Shown here one piece after another: positions 13,772-25,045 of a stretch of 64,000 nucleotides of DNA (its first letter is position 1; each line of letters starts with the position of its first letter). Source of the DNA: Castor canadensis (taxonomy: Eukaryota > Chordata > Mammalia > Rodentia > Castoridae); the NCBI RefSeq assembly GCF_047511655.1, contig NC_133392.1, positions 28,630,001 to 28,694,000 of the forward strand, read 5' to 3'. The notes beneath the pieces are model-generated. The model was not told where the DNA came from. It saw only the letters and a program-made list of their open reading frames with translations, and searched no databases. The position numbers and the translations under genes were made by a program.

Positions 13772-15819
13772 CTGGGGAGAGACAAGAAAAAAACACAACA
13801 CCCCACACACAGCAGGGACCGGCCATTAGTCAGGGTCCAAGGCCCGGGACGTGCGAAGGGAGCAGGCAGGGCGGAGGGGCGTGTTCCCGAACTTGTGGGG
13901 AAAGGTGGCGGGCTGACTACAACGCGAAGGATTGGAGACTGGATCCCACCGGGCAGTGGAAAGAATGCGACTCTCAGACCAGTGAGACACAAGGGAGAAA
14001 GTGAAGGAAGGAATAGAGAAGCCAGGAGAGAGAAAAGAGAAAGAGGGAGAAAAACAGCATAGGAGAATCGATGCCAGAGGGAATGAATGTAGGAAATTGA
14101 GAAGGGGAAGGGCCCGGCAGAGCAGAACAAGTGCGAGCCCGATCCCGCCTGCACATCACAAGGGGGCAGATTGGAGCGTGCAAAGGCTTGGAGGGGGATG
14201 ATTTTGGGGGTTGGGGTCCACTTGACTCTGCCCAGCGGCTTCCAGAGTACAGAGAAAGGCTAAGTCACACATGCATATTACTTTGCTCCCTACCTCTTCC
14301 CTTGTAATTATTTTTTTACTGGAATTGTACTACCTCTTCTGTTTTTTTTTTTTGTTGTTATTTTTTATTTGATCGGGAGTTTTTCTTTCCTTTATGTTTT
14401 CTGTCTTTAGATATTTGGGATCTACATTTCCCCCTCACCTCCCTAAGGTCTAAAGTGGAAAGAAAATCAGGTGGAAAGGGGGAGGCAGAAGAGGTATTTG
14501 CTAAACTCAGAGCCCGGGAGTCGGCGAGCTGCGCTGCTCCCGGCATCCGCCGGAGAACGCACGCTGCTGGGGTTCACCGGCCTGCCGCGCTGCGCCCGGC
14601 TAGGGCCCAACGCTTTGCCTAGCTGGCATGTTACAGAGCGCCCCGGCGGGCTGAGGACTCCTGGACACCCTGTGTAACCGGCCTAAGCCTGTCGGGTCCC
14701 TCTGACCTTTCATGCCTCGTCTCCCCCCAACCCCCGCCCCATCCCAGGAAACCGAGCAGCAAGAGCTTATGCTCGCCTTGCCAACAGCAAGCCCTGTGTT
14801 TCCAATCCAACTCAGCGCAGACTCCCAACCTTAGAGCCAAGCGGCCACCGGGTGTCGGGCCTGAGGGCGCTACCCCGTGCCCCACTCTCCCTGGCCTACA
14901 GCAGCCTAGAAATCCTGCACCCAGAGCGATCAACCTGCAGACGCAATACTGAGCAATCCAAGCGCAGAGACTTCTACTGACCGAGGCTTGCCCGACAGAG
15001 CCAGCAACCTGCAGCCCCTGTCCCTCTAGCCTCAAACGATTTTTGATTTTCGGAGAAAGCGGGGACATCTTATGCCCCCTTTTTTTCTCCACCGTTCCTT
15101 TCTGGGGGTAACAAGAGAAAGCTTGGGCAAAACCCTGGGCAGAGGCCTCTGATCTTGCGGCTCCTGGAAGCCTGGACCCCTTGTTTTGCCTTTCATCGCT
15201 ATAGTCTCCCCATCGCTAGTCCCACTCCTCACCCCTCCCCTTCCTCCAAACCCCACCATCAATAATTTAGTCCCCGGGAGAACTCGCGTTACCGGTATGA
15301 AAAGGCGGCAGCTGCGAGCAGATTAAAGATGAATAATTCAGCCTCCCCGGGCTCTGGGCCCGTCCCCTCGGCTCCAATCTAAGGGATGAGGATTGGAAGG
15401 GGCCACGATGGGAGTCCAGGGCCGGTGGTCGGCTGAGGGCCGGCGCTGAGTCGGGCTTGGAGTGCGCCACTGCCGCCGGCGCCGATGGGGACTGCAGCTG
15501 CTCGCCTGGCCACTCCGCCGGCCCGCCAGCCCGAGCTTTCTCCCCTCTTCTGACCACCTTCTGCTGGCCTTGCTCCCCCTTTGGGTTTCAAAGGAGCTCC
15601 CAGTAGATTGCCGGGACTCTGCGGATCCCTGGAGCAACCCACAAGACAGGCAGGGCAGAGGCAGCAGGGCTGTGAAGCTGGCGGCCTGGGCGAACACCGC
15701 GCGTGGACCCTGTTCCACTCCTTTCGAAAAGGAGCGAGGCTTCCCAGCCGGTTGGCTGCCGGAGACCCGCGGCGGCCTGAAGGCCCCGGCTTGGGTTTCC
15801 TGTGCTGGAAAATTATTTA

Positions 15820-16110
15820 GGGAAATGAATTTATCCCAGGAGTAGTTTTTAATGATCCCCCTGTAAAGCTAAACATATGCTTAGAAGAGAAAGCATAGCT
15901 CTCCCTGCCTGGCTATCTTGTCTTGAGCACAGATCAAAGCCAGGTCTAAAAAGTTACCTTGTGAAAAGTTACAAATTATCCTTAATTATTAATTTACACA
16001 TGGGGAGGAGTTTTCTATTTAGAATGTTATTTAAAAAAAAAGCCTGCTTAAAAAATTCTCATGAATAGTTTCCAAGCTAAAGACATGACATGAATTGATA
16101 AATTTAAATT
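15820..16110. promoter_or_regulatory. Candidate intron 1 enhancer
   Basis: An abrupt AT-rich block after a CpG-rich stretch, with AATTATTTAGG, CCTTAATTATTAATTTAC and related homeodomain cores. Its position in intron 1 near the promoter makes a regulatory role plausible. Confidence 0.35.
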
Positions 16111-16342
16111 TTATCAAAACATTTCTCCCTTTTTTCTGTTTTTCTATTTCTTTTCTCCCCCCTTTTTTTCTGTAACATTCTTTCAATTTTCTCTCTTTGA
16201 TTTCCTTCTTGTTTTGATTTCTCTTCCTTTTTCCTCAGCTTTGGCTTTTGCCTTTCTTTTGTTCTTTCCCTCTCATTTTTTTCCGTTCTTTGCTGACCCC
16301 CCTAGCCAGGGTGCTGGCTGTGTAGTCCTTAACTGGGAGTGG

Positions 16343-16384
16343 GAGGCAGGCAAGGAGTCTCCAGAGGCAGGCAAGGAGTCTCCA
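16343..16384. repeat. 21-base tandem duplication
   Basis: The unit beginning GAGGCAGGCAAGG occurs twice head to tail without mismatch in intron 1. Confidence 0.95.
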
Positions 16385-17231
16385 GATTGAGAACAGAATC
16401 TCACTCTATCCAGGAACCAGTTTAGAAGGCTCAGCGATTTGCTCTCTCCCTGACTTCGATTTCTTCTCAGAACTCCTCTTTGTTTTTAGAGCATCTCCCA
16501 AGGCAGAGGTGGGGAAAAGATGATCACCTCATCCTGCCAACCTCTAATTCCCAACTCAAAGGGAAGGAGAGGTGGGAGGTGGGAAAGAAAGAGGAAGGAA
16601 ATATTTCAAACCAGCCCCCAAGAAGCCATGACCAGGGTGGAAGGGCCAAGAGATGCTGAGAGCTGAGGGTCAGAAGGGGGCACCCCACCCCCTGGCTCTT
16701 CTGCCCTGTTGTCGGGACACTAAGGTTGCCGAGGGTTAGGAGTCTCCTCCTGGACAACCACAACTCTAAGTTTGAGGAAGGTAGAAATGAGGGGAGGGAG
16801 GAGAGGAAGGCAAACAGTGAGAGATGGAGAAAAGATAGAGGATGAAAAACAACAATAACACAACACCCTGAAAACTGCCTGCCAATTAGTCCTTCAGCCA
16901 GGGCAAAAGGCTGACCAGGGAGTAGTAACTGGTACCAGGGTCCAGGGCTGTGGATCCCACGACCTAAGTAGGAGCAGGTGGACGGAGCAAAGCAGGTGAT
17001 GAGCACCAGGGAAGGCAGGCAGAGGGATAAGCATGGGTGACAGAAGACAGAAGGGAGAGAGGCTGAAGGCACAAGAAACCAGCTGAGAGTAAAAGGCAGA
17101 ACGAAAAAGAGGGACCTGGAAAAGCCAGCGTAGTCTCTGGGATGGGACCTAAGCGCTGGGGGCCGGACAGCGCCAGGGGCTAGACAGGTGGGAACCGGGA
17201 CAGGGGACAGGAGCCGGGCGCCGGTACTCAC

Positions 17232-17274
17232 GGTGCATCGCGGAGAAGGGGTCTGCTTTGCAGTGCATATCCAT
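17232..17274 (-). CDS. PAX2: PAX2 coding exon 1 (start codon, residues 1-14)
   Basis: This is the first coding exon of PAX2, a DNA-binding transcription factor needed for kidney, optic nerve, inner ear and midbrain-hindbrain development. On the minus strand it reads MDMHCKADPFSAMH plus one base, which is the PAX2 N-terminus; PAX5 and PAX8 begin differently. It ends at a consensus donor GTGAGT (17231-17226). The spare C joins CA of exon 2 to make Pro15, giving the expected MHPGHGG junction. The start at 17274 is chosen because it is the first in-frame ATG: the frame stays open upstream for about 200 bases but holds no other ATG. The start context has C at -3 and G at +4. The exon sits in a strong CpG island. 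The family and gene assignment are very secure. Confidence 0.97.
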
Positions 17275-17517
17275 GGGGAGACAGAGGAGCGGGAGCAGCG
17301 CGGCCGCCGCCGCCGTGTCGCCTCGCAAACTCAACTTCAGGACTTGAGGAGAAAAGGGAGGGACGATGGGGGGAGGGTGGGTGAGCGGGCGCCCGGCTGC
17401 TGCGGGGCTCGCGGGGGCGGAGGGCGCCGCTCCGCACTCCGCAGGGACTCCTGGCCCGCTGGGACTTGCCACCGCAGTGGCCGCAACTTCCCACTGTCAG
17501 GGAGCGGCGCTGGGCGG

Positions 17518-17571
17518 TCAGCAGAGCGGCCCCGGGACGACCGGTCGGGCCAGGGGGTACTGGGGGCTCAT
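17518..17571 (-). other. Upstream ORF, 17 codons, in the PAX2 leader
   Basis: An ATG at 17571 opens a 17-residue frame (MSPQYPLARP, ending GPLC) that stops with TGA at 17520-17518, about 240 bases before the PAX2 ATG. It would lie in the mRNA if transcription starts upstream of 17571, which the island suggests. A translation-dampening role is an inference. Confidence 0.5.
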
Positions 17572-17625
17572 GGCTCACGCCGCAGCTGCGGCCAGGGTTG
17601 AGGCCCGGTGAGGGAGGCCGCTCGC

Positions 17626-17649
17626 TCAGCTTCCCTGGAACCCGGTCAT
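17626..17649 (-). other. Upstream ORF, 7 codons, in the PAX2 leader
   Basis: A minimal frame, MTGFQGS then TGA, starts at 17649 and stops at 17626. It ends 54 bases upstream of the 17-codon upstream ORF. It is present in the mRNA only if the transcription start is above 17649. Confidence 0.45.
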
Positions 17650-18268
17650 CCGAAAGGCGTTGATCGAAGAGGGCGCCGGGCTGGGGCGGCCCGAGGGCGC
17701 CGGCAGAGGAGCCGGGCCGCTCCAAGTGTGGGCGAGTTGGCGAAGTTGGCAGAGAAGTAGCAATCCCCGGGATGTCCGAGCGGGCGCCTGCGGGAGGGGA
17801 GCACGCGAGCCGGCCCCCGCCCGCGGAAAAGCCAGGCGCACGCCGCCGCGGCCGAAGGGCCGGGAGGGAGGGAGCCAAGCGGTGCCGGCAGCGCTAGGCT
17901 GGCCCCAGGTGGGTTGCGGCGGCGAGAAGACTCGGCCAGAGACTGGAGCTTTGGCTCCGGGTGTGTGTCTCTCTAAAAGCTGCAAAGCCCCCTCCAGACC
18001 CCCTCCCCCTCCCCGCGCCGGGAGATGGATGACTTGTCAGACAAAGGCAATAGATTCCACCACTCTGTGATTCGCCAGCGCCGGAGCCCCGAGCTTCGGC
18101 GAGGAGGGCCCCGCGCCTGTCACTCCGGTGCTGGAGAGGGGAGGGCAGGGAGGGGGATACGGGAGGGAGGGGGGAGCAGCGGGCGAAGGAAGAGGGAGGG
18201 AGAGGAGCGGGCCAGGGGGAGGAGGAATGGGAGCCCAGGATTAAAACTACACTGAGAAACGAAACTCG

Positions 18269-18320
18269 CCGATAAGATAAACGTTAGATAAGGATAAAGA
18301 GCGGCCAGTCTAATGAATAT
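18269..18320. promoter_or_regulatory. Cluster of four GATA motifs upstream of PAX2
   Basis: GATA occurs at 18271, 18276, 18287 and 18293, three of them as GATAA, within 26 bases, followed by an AT-rich CTAATGAATATTCAG stretch. This AT-rich patch stands out against flanking GC-rich DNA about 1 kb upstream of the start codon. GATA factors act with PAX2 in the nephric duct, so a regulatory role is plausible, but binding is inferred. Confidence 0.5.
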
Positions 18321-18689
18321 TCAGACGACGACAGAGAGCCGCGGAGCGCGCCGCGCTCAGAAGCTGGGCTCTCATTCCCAACTCGCCCGGCCCTGCCATC
18401 CACTGGCCAGTGCCCGACTGAGCCGCGCTGCCCTGGGCTAGTCCTAACCCCTCTACCCTTAGCACGGAGTTCCCTTCCGTTCCTTCTGGTCTCTTCCTTC
18501 CTCTTTCTCTAATCCTTCCCTTTGGCCTTTCCCTCCTATGGTACCTTCCCATCCCCGCACCCCCTATTCCCATTCCGGGGCAAAGTGCCCAGCAGTTTGT
18601 CCTATCCTGTCCCACACGCGGTTGCCCCCCACCCCCTTGTCCCCTTGCCCTCCGGGTCTGGACAGTCCAGAACGCTTGGTTTAGAATCG

Positions 18690-19060
18690 AGCTAGAGGCC
18701 TCCGGCGAGGACCCACCTGCCTCGGTGGGACCCAAAGGACGGCAGTAGAGCCGGGGACTTGGCTCCTGGATCCCTGGGTAGCCGGGGAGGGTAATGGGGA
18801 GCGATACAGTGCGAAGCGGCTGGTCGATGGAAGCAAAGGATGCGGGAGACCAAGGCTCGCTCTCCCCGGCTGGGGAGAAGAGGAGGCTGCAAATGCGGCT
18901 GAGCGCCCCCGCTGTTAGGTCTGCGGATCCGGAGCGGGCGCAGAAGGCGCAGCACGCCGGCCTGGCCCCACTCCTACCGGAGCCACTGGCCCAGCCTCCG
19001 CAGCCCTTGCCGGCACTCGCTCCCTTGCTCGCTGGGGTCCGCTCGCACGCACTAGGCAGA
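18690..19060. other. CpG-rich island upstream of PAX2 promoter
   Basis: Dense CpG dinucleotides in unique sequence, about 1.4-1.8 kb upstream of the PAX2 start codon. It may belong to the promoter domain or a separate start site. No protein feature is visible. Confidence 0.5.
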
Positions 19061-19084
19061 AGCCCTTTGTCTCCTAACTGGTTA

Positions 19085-19180
19085 AGTACAGAATATCCGG
19101 GAGATCTTTATGAAATATTTTCCCTCGTCTCATAAATCATCTTGGCACTTCAGCTGATGTTTTAACTCTCTCTCCCTCCT
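19085..19180. promoter_or_regulatory. Candidate upstream regulatory block
   Basis: AT-rich unique segment with ATGAAATATTTTCC and CATAAATCATC motifs at the edge of a CpG-rich patch, about 1.8 kb upstream of the PAX2 start codon. Confidence 0.3.
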
Positions 19181-19600
19181 TCGCTCCCTCCCCCCGCTTC
19201 CCTGGATCTGCAAAAGGGCGGCTTGGTAAAGCCGGAGCTGCGCTGTGCTGAGCTCTCGCCGCCGGACTCGAGGTTCCTTTCCTCCCAGTCCCCTTACTGC
19301 AGACCCTGGCGTCCGGGGAAAGAGCCGCGGACTCGTGTCCCTTTGGCCAAAGCCTGGGCAGTAGATAGGATTAGGGGCCTCACCCGCCTGACTCAGCCCC
19401 ATTCAGACCAGACTCCTACTAGGTATCTCAGACCCTGGTTTTCAGGGTGCCCTTACTTCTTGGGCGGGTTTTAGGCCAGGCTCAGCCTCACAGTGTTCTG
19501 AATCTTCCACTAAGGGGACTGGGTCCGCTGGGATACTGGCATTTGCCCTCTCTCCTGGGTCGTCCTGAGCTGGATCTGTTCAATTCATCTGCATAGTAAC

Positions 19601-19641
<41 letters not shown>

Positions 19642-19642
19642 A
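19601..19642. repeat. (GA)n microsatellite
   Basis: About 20 GA units with one AAA interruption. Confidence 0.95.
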
Positions 19643-20239
19643 GCCTCCCCATCCCACCTCTATCACCTCTATCCCCTACTTCCCTTGGGCAGCAGAGCAG
19701 GTTCCCTTGGGCCAAAGGCTGAAGGCGCAGGGTCCAGCCCTGAAGGCCAGTCTCTTCCTATCAAGGCCTGCAGATGGCGCTCCCGGGTTTGCTTTGGCCT
19801 CAACCCCACGAACACGCACCAACTTCGTGTGGGGAGTGAAAAAGGCAAACAGAGTTCCCACTGCCTAAAGGGAACAGCTCAGGCCTGGATGCAAGGGTCT
19901 CTCAAGTGGTACAGCCTTGGTATCTCTCCTTTGGGGAGATAATTAACCAAAAATTAGAGGTACGGAGTATTGAAAAAGGATCATACACAGAGGGGCCCAG
20001 AACTAAAGGAACCCTTGGCCCAGGTCTCCATATGTTGGTAATTTGGTAAGTTAAGTCTTGGGAAGTTTGAATTATTGAAGGAACAAGGCTGTGAGTAGCA
20101 TTCCCCCATCCACACATAGATTTAGATTTTTCTAGAATTCGGTATATTCCTATGTTTCACATATTATGAAGTGTGGACAACAGGCATTTTCACAGATTGG
20201 GAGAGATTGATTGTCACATTTTGTAAAGAAGCAACTAAC

Positions 20240-20312
20240 AATGCACCAAATGTGCTGGAAGTTGTACTTACACATTTATCCTTGACATAACCCTCTCAGT
20301 AGTGATGACCCA
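20240..20312 (+). mobile_element. MIR fragment (weak)
   Basis: TACTTACACATTTATCCTTG and ACATAACCCTCTCAGTAG resemble the middle of MIR. Highly decayed. Confidence 0.3.
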
Positions 20313-20617
20313 TGATAGTCCAGTTCCCAGGCAGCTCCTGAGAGCCCTAGCGTGTCCCCTGTTCTTAGGACACTCTTCCCAGCACTGCACTATCCTGGTC
20401 ACTCATCCTCCTGCATGGCCAACCCCTGACAGTTTCCTTCTTAGTTCCCTGGGTCTAGAAAGTCAAAGAACACTCCATGGAGATTTGGAAGCCCTGTTAG
20501 CTGAGGTTTTCCCTTCCCTGGGTTCAGGTTGAAGGGCTGACTTGTAGGTTTTTCTTACCACTGGCCTCTCCCTTTTTCTTCTATAGAGTCTAGTAGAGGG
20601 GAAAAGAGCCAGTCAAA

Positions 20618-20715
20618 AACAAAACAAAAAACCCCACAAAAAACAGAAAAAAAGAAGAAGAAAGAAAGAAAGAAGAGGAAAAGGGAAAGAAAGAGGAAGA
20701 AAGAAAACAACCCAA
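20618..20715. repeat. A/GAAA-rich purine tract
   Basis: Nearly all-purine 98-base stretch of AAAG and AGGAAA units. Confidence 0.85.
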
Positions 20716-20839
20716 CCCCAAACACAACCGGGGCTCCGACCTGTCAGGGTTGGTTGCTTTTCCCGTCTGCCTCTAAATGAACCTTTTTTCTCTGGTGTTT
20801 TCAAAGCAGCCCTTCCACCCCCCAACCTAGGGGCATTTA

Positions 20840-21000
20840 CACTTCAAACAAGGCGCCCGCCTCCCTGCGGAAATTTAAAGGCAAATAAACTTTTGGGGAG
20901 TTGCTCTGATACCCATCTCGGGATTTGCTTCATTAGCTGCCTCTGTGCATCTGATCTGCCCAATAAATCTTCCTTGTGGATCTCGGCTCCTTCGCCTTCT
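20840..21000. promoter_or_regulatory. Candidate upstream enhancer
   Basis: Unique block with AAATTTAAAGGCAAATAAAC and TTCATTAGCTGCC motifs, about 3.6 kb upstream of the PAX2 ATG. Mouse Pax2 has mapped midbrain-hindbrain enhancers a few kb upstream; equivalence is unproven. Confidence 0.35.
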
Positions 21001-21206
21001 TCGCTCTCTTCCCTGCCAGGCTCGCCTGGCGCCTGGCGGCCCCCACTCTTGCCTCCTCCCTTTTGGTGGAGCTAAGGACGGCCTGGTTCTCCCCATCGGG
21101 CCACGCCTGCTTTGCCTGGGTGTGGGTGTCCGGAGGCGGTGGTTTACAATAAGTACCCCCATCTGAAGTCTACCTATACATAGGTCCCCTAGGCCAAGCG
21201 TGACTC

Positions 21207-21237
21207 AGATTATGGGCAGATTATGGGCAGATTATGC
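21207..21237. repeat. 11-base unit in about three copies
   Basis: AGATTATGGGC twice, then AGATTATGC. Confidence 0.9.
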
Positions 21238-21849
21238 AGGAGTGAAATGCCCGCGTAGATCTTGTCCTCTGCACCCACTCCTTTGCTGAATCTTCTCGGT
21301 TTCGGGTTTCTGGGTCCCTGGCTCAGAGCTTTCTGTCCTGACCAGAAAATGCAGAGGTGTGGTTGCCTCCTCTCTGTCCGCAGAGCGCTGACTTGGGGCC
21401 TAGGCGCCTGGCCTGCAGTAGTGCAGGAAGGCGACTGGACCGTAGGGGGCCTGGTGGGGGGCTGGGGCGACTGGAGCATCCCAGCTGTGCCCTCCCCCGT
21501 GGTCTGGGACTGCCTTCTTCCTTTCACCTCCTGGGGAGCAGCAAGGGGAGCTAGGGCCGGGGCTCTGAGGGAGGGGATTAGAAATTCCGAAATTAAGTGT
21601 ATCTCCCCAGGAAATGCTCCCCACAGCGCGGACCAAATTAAACGCATTAAAGTTCGGGGGGGGGGGGAAGCTGTTTAGAATCAAAGGGGAAAAAACTAGT
21701 CCGAAGGGAAGAGAAGCAGAGATGAAGAAGGGACGAGGATAGATTAGAGCAGCTGCTCCACAGCCGAGCTTTTTCTGGATTATTCCCAGTTTTGGAAGTC
21801 ACTATCACCAAAAGGAAAAGACAAAAGAAAAGTTCTTCTGACAATCAAA

Positions 21850-22400
21850 CTCAGAGGTGGACGTCCTCAGTCCATTCGCCCTTCTGGCCCCGACGCACCC
21901 CAGAGTGCATACAGTTGGCGGCCAAATCCCAGGCAGCGGGCGAACGCACCCGGCCCCTCTCCAGCCCGGCCTGACCGGCTCCTGCCGGGCCTTCTCCCTC
22001 CTCCTCCCCATCTCCTCCCCGCCCCTCCCCCTGCTAGCCCTCTGGTCACGTTGGAGGAGGACTGTTTTTTTTTTTTTTGGAAGAGCTTCTGGTACAATAT
22101 GGAGCACCATGGGCTGCAATTTCACACTCCACAGCACATTCCCCCTAAAGCTACTTTCTTTTTTCTTTTTTTTTTTCATCTAAGACCCCCTAATTTCTGC
22201 TTCCTCGCTCTCTCCCTTACTCCCTCCCTCCCTCCCGCTCTCACTCCTCTTTTCCCGCTTTTGTTCCCAATATTTGGGCACGTCGCGTGAAGCCCCGGGG
22301 GCCTGACTCCGGGCCGGCCCCGCCCGCCGGGTCTGTTGGTCCGGTGGAGGCGGCGCGCGCACACGTGCTGGGCCTTTATCCTCTCGGGCCCCTCCCCCCC
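21850..22400. other. CpG-rich patches flanking T-rich unique block
   Basis: CpG-rich stretches at 21880-22030 and 22265-22380 flank a T-rich unique segment at 22060-22200. The position, about 4.6-5.1 kb upstream of the start codon, is near the interval in which mouse Pax2 midbrain-hindbrain enhancers were mapped; correspondence is inference. Confidence 0.4.
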
Positions 22401-22799
22401 TTTAACCCTGCTTCCCCACACAAGAGGTCCTTGCGACCTGCCTGGCCCTTCGCAGTCCCTTTGAGGGGCGATGACAATGCGAGCCACTTGGCCACCAAAG
22501 CAGCCTTTTAGTGGCACGGGTCAGCCAGGTGGCTGCAGTCTGTGGGCCACTGGACGAGGGGACTGCAAAAATAGTCGAGCTAGGAGAAACAGGACCAGCA
22601 GGTCCACAGGAATGGAGAACCCTGACCAAAGAGAACAAGCTATTTGGAGGGGTTGGGGGAGGGAACAATGAGACGCTGGCACTCCCGCTCAGACCTGAAT
22701 GCAGCCTGTCCCTCCTCCCCAAGACACCCATGAGCGTCTGTACAACTAAAGTGACCACTCACCCCATAGCCTACAGGAAGGAGCAGTTGCCACTGCCTG

Positions 22800-22890
22800 C
22801 GCAGGCCCTTTGCTTCTTTAGGCCTCAGTTTTCTCACCTGTAAAATGGGGATGATTACACCTGCCTTTCTACTCGATGGAGCTAAACAAC
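22800..22890 (-). mobile_element. MIR fragment, inverted
   Basis: GGCCTCAGTTTTCTCACCTG and TAAAATGGGGATGATTACAC are inverted MIR landmarks. Confidence 0.55.
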
Positions 22891-23589
22891 AAGCATGTTG
22901 AAAAACAAACATTTCTGTAGTGGATTGAGGGAAAATTGCTCAGTTTTCTGAGCCAAGAGGGAAGGAGAAATCTGAGCATTTAGGCAGAGAAGAGAAGTGG
23001 TGTTTTCCATCTAATGCCTGTTCTGCAAAGGTCACTGGGGATTCCTCACCTGCACCCCTACCTGCACTCCTCCATCCTCCCTCCCTCTGACTATATATAC
23101 CACAGCCTCATCCACGTTTCTCACTCTGCACTAATCCCTCTCGCCACTCCTCCATTCCCGCTTCCAGCAACCCCCACCAGAGTGGCTGCTAGAAGATCAG
23201 TTAACCCCCCCTCCCAACAGCAGGGTTAATTGTGGCCTCTGGCCGGGTCGCCTTCTGCCAGTCCGCCAAAACCGTTGGGAGGAGCTGGCCTATTGGCGGA
23301 CACTCGGGGAAGGAAATCCCGTCAGGTCCGGTTCCAGACAAAGAGTTGGTCCGCCCGAGACCTACAGTCAACTTGCCAAAACCAGAGCGCAGATGAAACC
23401 TTGGGGAGAGGAGGGGAAGGAAGACCGTGAAGGGAATGTGGAGGGCACTGAAAAGACACCTCTCTCTGGAAGGCCTGAAGAGACTGGTTTGGGCAAAGCC
23501 AAAGTCTCTACCCGGCCAGCTGCTCCCTCCCCAAGCCTAGGTGAAAGATTCTGTGGGAGGATGACTGTTGGTAGGAAGTAATGATTAAC

Positions 23590-24360
23590 CCTCTTCTCAG
23601 CCGGCCCAGACCCGGGGCTCACCCGGCTGTGATCTAGGGAGACACTGCTGGAGGACCCGGGACGTCCCCAGCGCTAACAGCCACCGCCACAGCGACGACG
23701 GGGATAGCGGAGGGAGGGGACAGTAAGAGGCAGCCGAAAGGAGACGGAGTGCAGGGCAAGGGGAGCGCAACTCCAGATGTGGGGATGCCAGGGAAAGTGA
23801 CTAGCCACAGACCAAACGCGGGCGAGGGTGCGCGGCTCTGCGGTACCCAGGAGGAGTTGATGGGAGCACCCAGGCTGAGTTTCCCTGGAGTTGCGAGCGG
23901 ACACCATATCTACTGCCTCGGATCCATCCGCGGCGCGCCCGCCCTCCCTTCCTCCTCTCGCAGCAGCGGTGTGGATGAGTTGCAGGCGGAGAGCGCGCCA
24001 GAGCCGGGAGCGGGTAAGGCAGGTCGAGACCGGCCAACGAGGCAGAGGCAGGGAGGCCGAAGGGCAGGGCCGCCGTGGCGGCAGCCGAGATGCGTGGAGG
24101 CTGGAAACAAAGGACCGGAGCCCAGGGAAGAGGGGGCACGGGGGCGAAAGGGACTAGCGACACTGGGAGAAGCTCAAGGAAAGGGGATTTCTCGGGGACC
24201 AGCCAAGGTTTGTATATGCCTGCCTCGTCCGCTCACGCCCAGCCTGGAGCTGGACGCCCGGGGGTTGGCCCGTGGCCTGGGTCGAGTCAGGGGGAATTGC
24301 TGCAGCTGTGCGGGCCATGTAAGGGTGCGTGCATGTGTGCGTGCGCGCAGACGACGGTTT
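23590..24360. other. CpG island, about 6.3 kb upstream of PAX2 start
   Basis: High CpG density over roughly 700 bases (for example 23690-23720, 23925-24080 and 24250-24355) in unique sequence. Open frames of up to 205 codons here are GC-driven and resemble no family. It could mark an alternative promoter, a noncoding RNA start or a Polycomb-bound element. Confidence 0.5.
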
Positions 24361-24979
24361 AGGTAGGCAGGAGAAGGACTGGGGAGGATTAGGCACCGCC
24401 CCAGGTGACTGCCCTCCACTCTCCCCAGGCCCTGAAGTGTCCATTCCCAAAACTTGAAACAAAAAGCCTGAACCAAATTCCCCAAGAGCTGGGGCAATGT
24501 CTCTTTCTGGAAAAAAGTGATTTGATTTGAGACTTTAAGATCACTTGCATCCAGGCTTATCTCAACTTTCTGTAACTGTTTCTAGAAAAGAAAAGGTGCA
24601 AAGTAAATCTCCAATGGAAGAAGCCTCAGGCCCAGGAGTTCACCTGCCAGGTATAGACTGGTGATGGGGTCTAGACCCGTGGCTAACGAATACATTCAAG
24701 AAACTGACTAATGAAGGGAGGAAGACCCTTTCAATGTCTAAATCAATTAAGAATTTCCAATGTGTCTCCTTGTAGGCAGAGCATCTCTTGGTGAGATGTG
24801 TGTGTGTTTGAGTGTTATTGAGGGGATGTGGAAAGTGTTTGAGGGGTGGTGAAGAGTGTTTAGGCAAACAGCTATGTTACAGGCCCGGGCTGAGATAAGA
24901 GCTCAGGACCCATATCCAGCGTCTCCCCCTCCTCCCTCTGCCCTCAGCTGAGGCAGCTCTGAGGCCAAGGCCTCAGCCT

Positions 24980-25045
24980 CTTCCAGCGGGTCCGCCAATC
25001 AATCCTTCAGGTCAACACAACAATTAATAACGGGGTGAAGAGGCC
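24980..25045. promoter_or_regulatory. Candidate upstream regulatory block
   Basis: A short unique segment with GCCAATCAATCC (CCAAT and PBX-like cores) followed by AACAATTAATAACGG. Support is modest. Confidence 0.25.

Larger units (their letters stand above)
13772..17231 (-). other. PAX2: PAX2 intron 1
   Basis: A 3460-base intron bounded by GTGAGT and ccccag. Its centre (about 14500-14660 and 15400-15800) is CpG-rich, and an AT-rich block follows at 15820-16110. A 21-base unit is tandemly duplicated at 16343-16384. No young SINE is present. The minus-strand open frame of 235 codons at 16524-17231 is intronic and shows no family resemblance. Confidence 0.93.
17275..18370 (-). promoter_or_regulatory. 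PAX2: PAX2 5' leader, promoter CpG island and likely transcription start zone
   Basis: The DNA directly upstream of the PAX2 ATG is very GC- and CpG-rich, includes a short GGC repeat near 17299-17317 and has no convincing TATA box, as is usual for CpG-island promoters of developmental regulators. I infer that transcription begins somewhere in about 17700-18100, giving a leader of several hundred bases; the exact start cannot be read from sequence. The upstream edge passes into an AT-rich GATA-motif cluster at 18271-18296. Open frames through this region (such as 17878-17228) begin at non-ATG codons and are probably not translated. Confidence 0.75.

Noticed and set aside
16524..17231. Minus-strand open frame of 235 codons
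   Set aside because: It begins inside intron 1 directly at the exon 1 donor, is Ser/Leu/Pro-rich low complexity and shows no family signature.
17228..17878. Minus-strand open frame of 216 codons across the PAX2 leader
   Set aside because: Its first codon is TTG, it is out of frame with PAX2 and it reads GC-rich leader DNA; no domain is recognisable.
23085..23105. TATA box (CTATATATACC)
   Set aside because: It is isolated, with no initiator, exon or transcript evidence, and lies far from the PAX2 CpG-island promoter.
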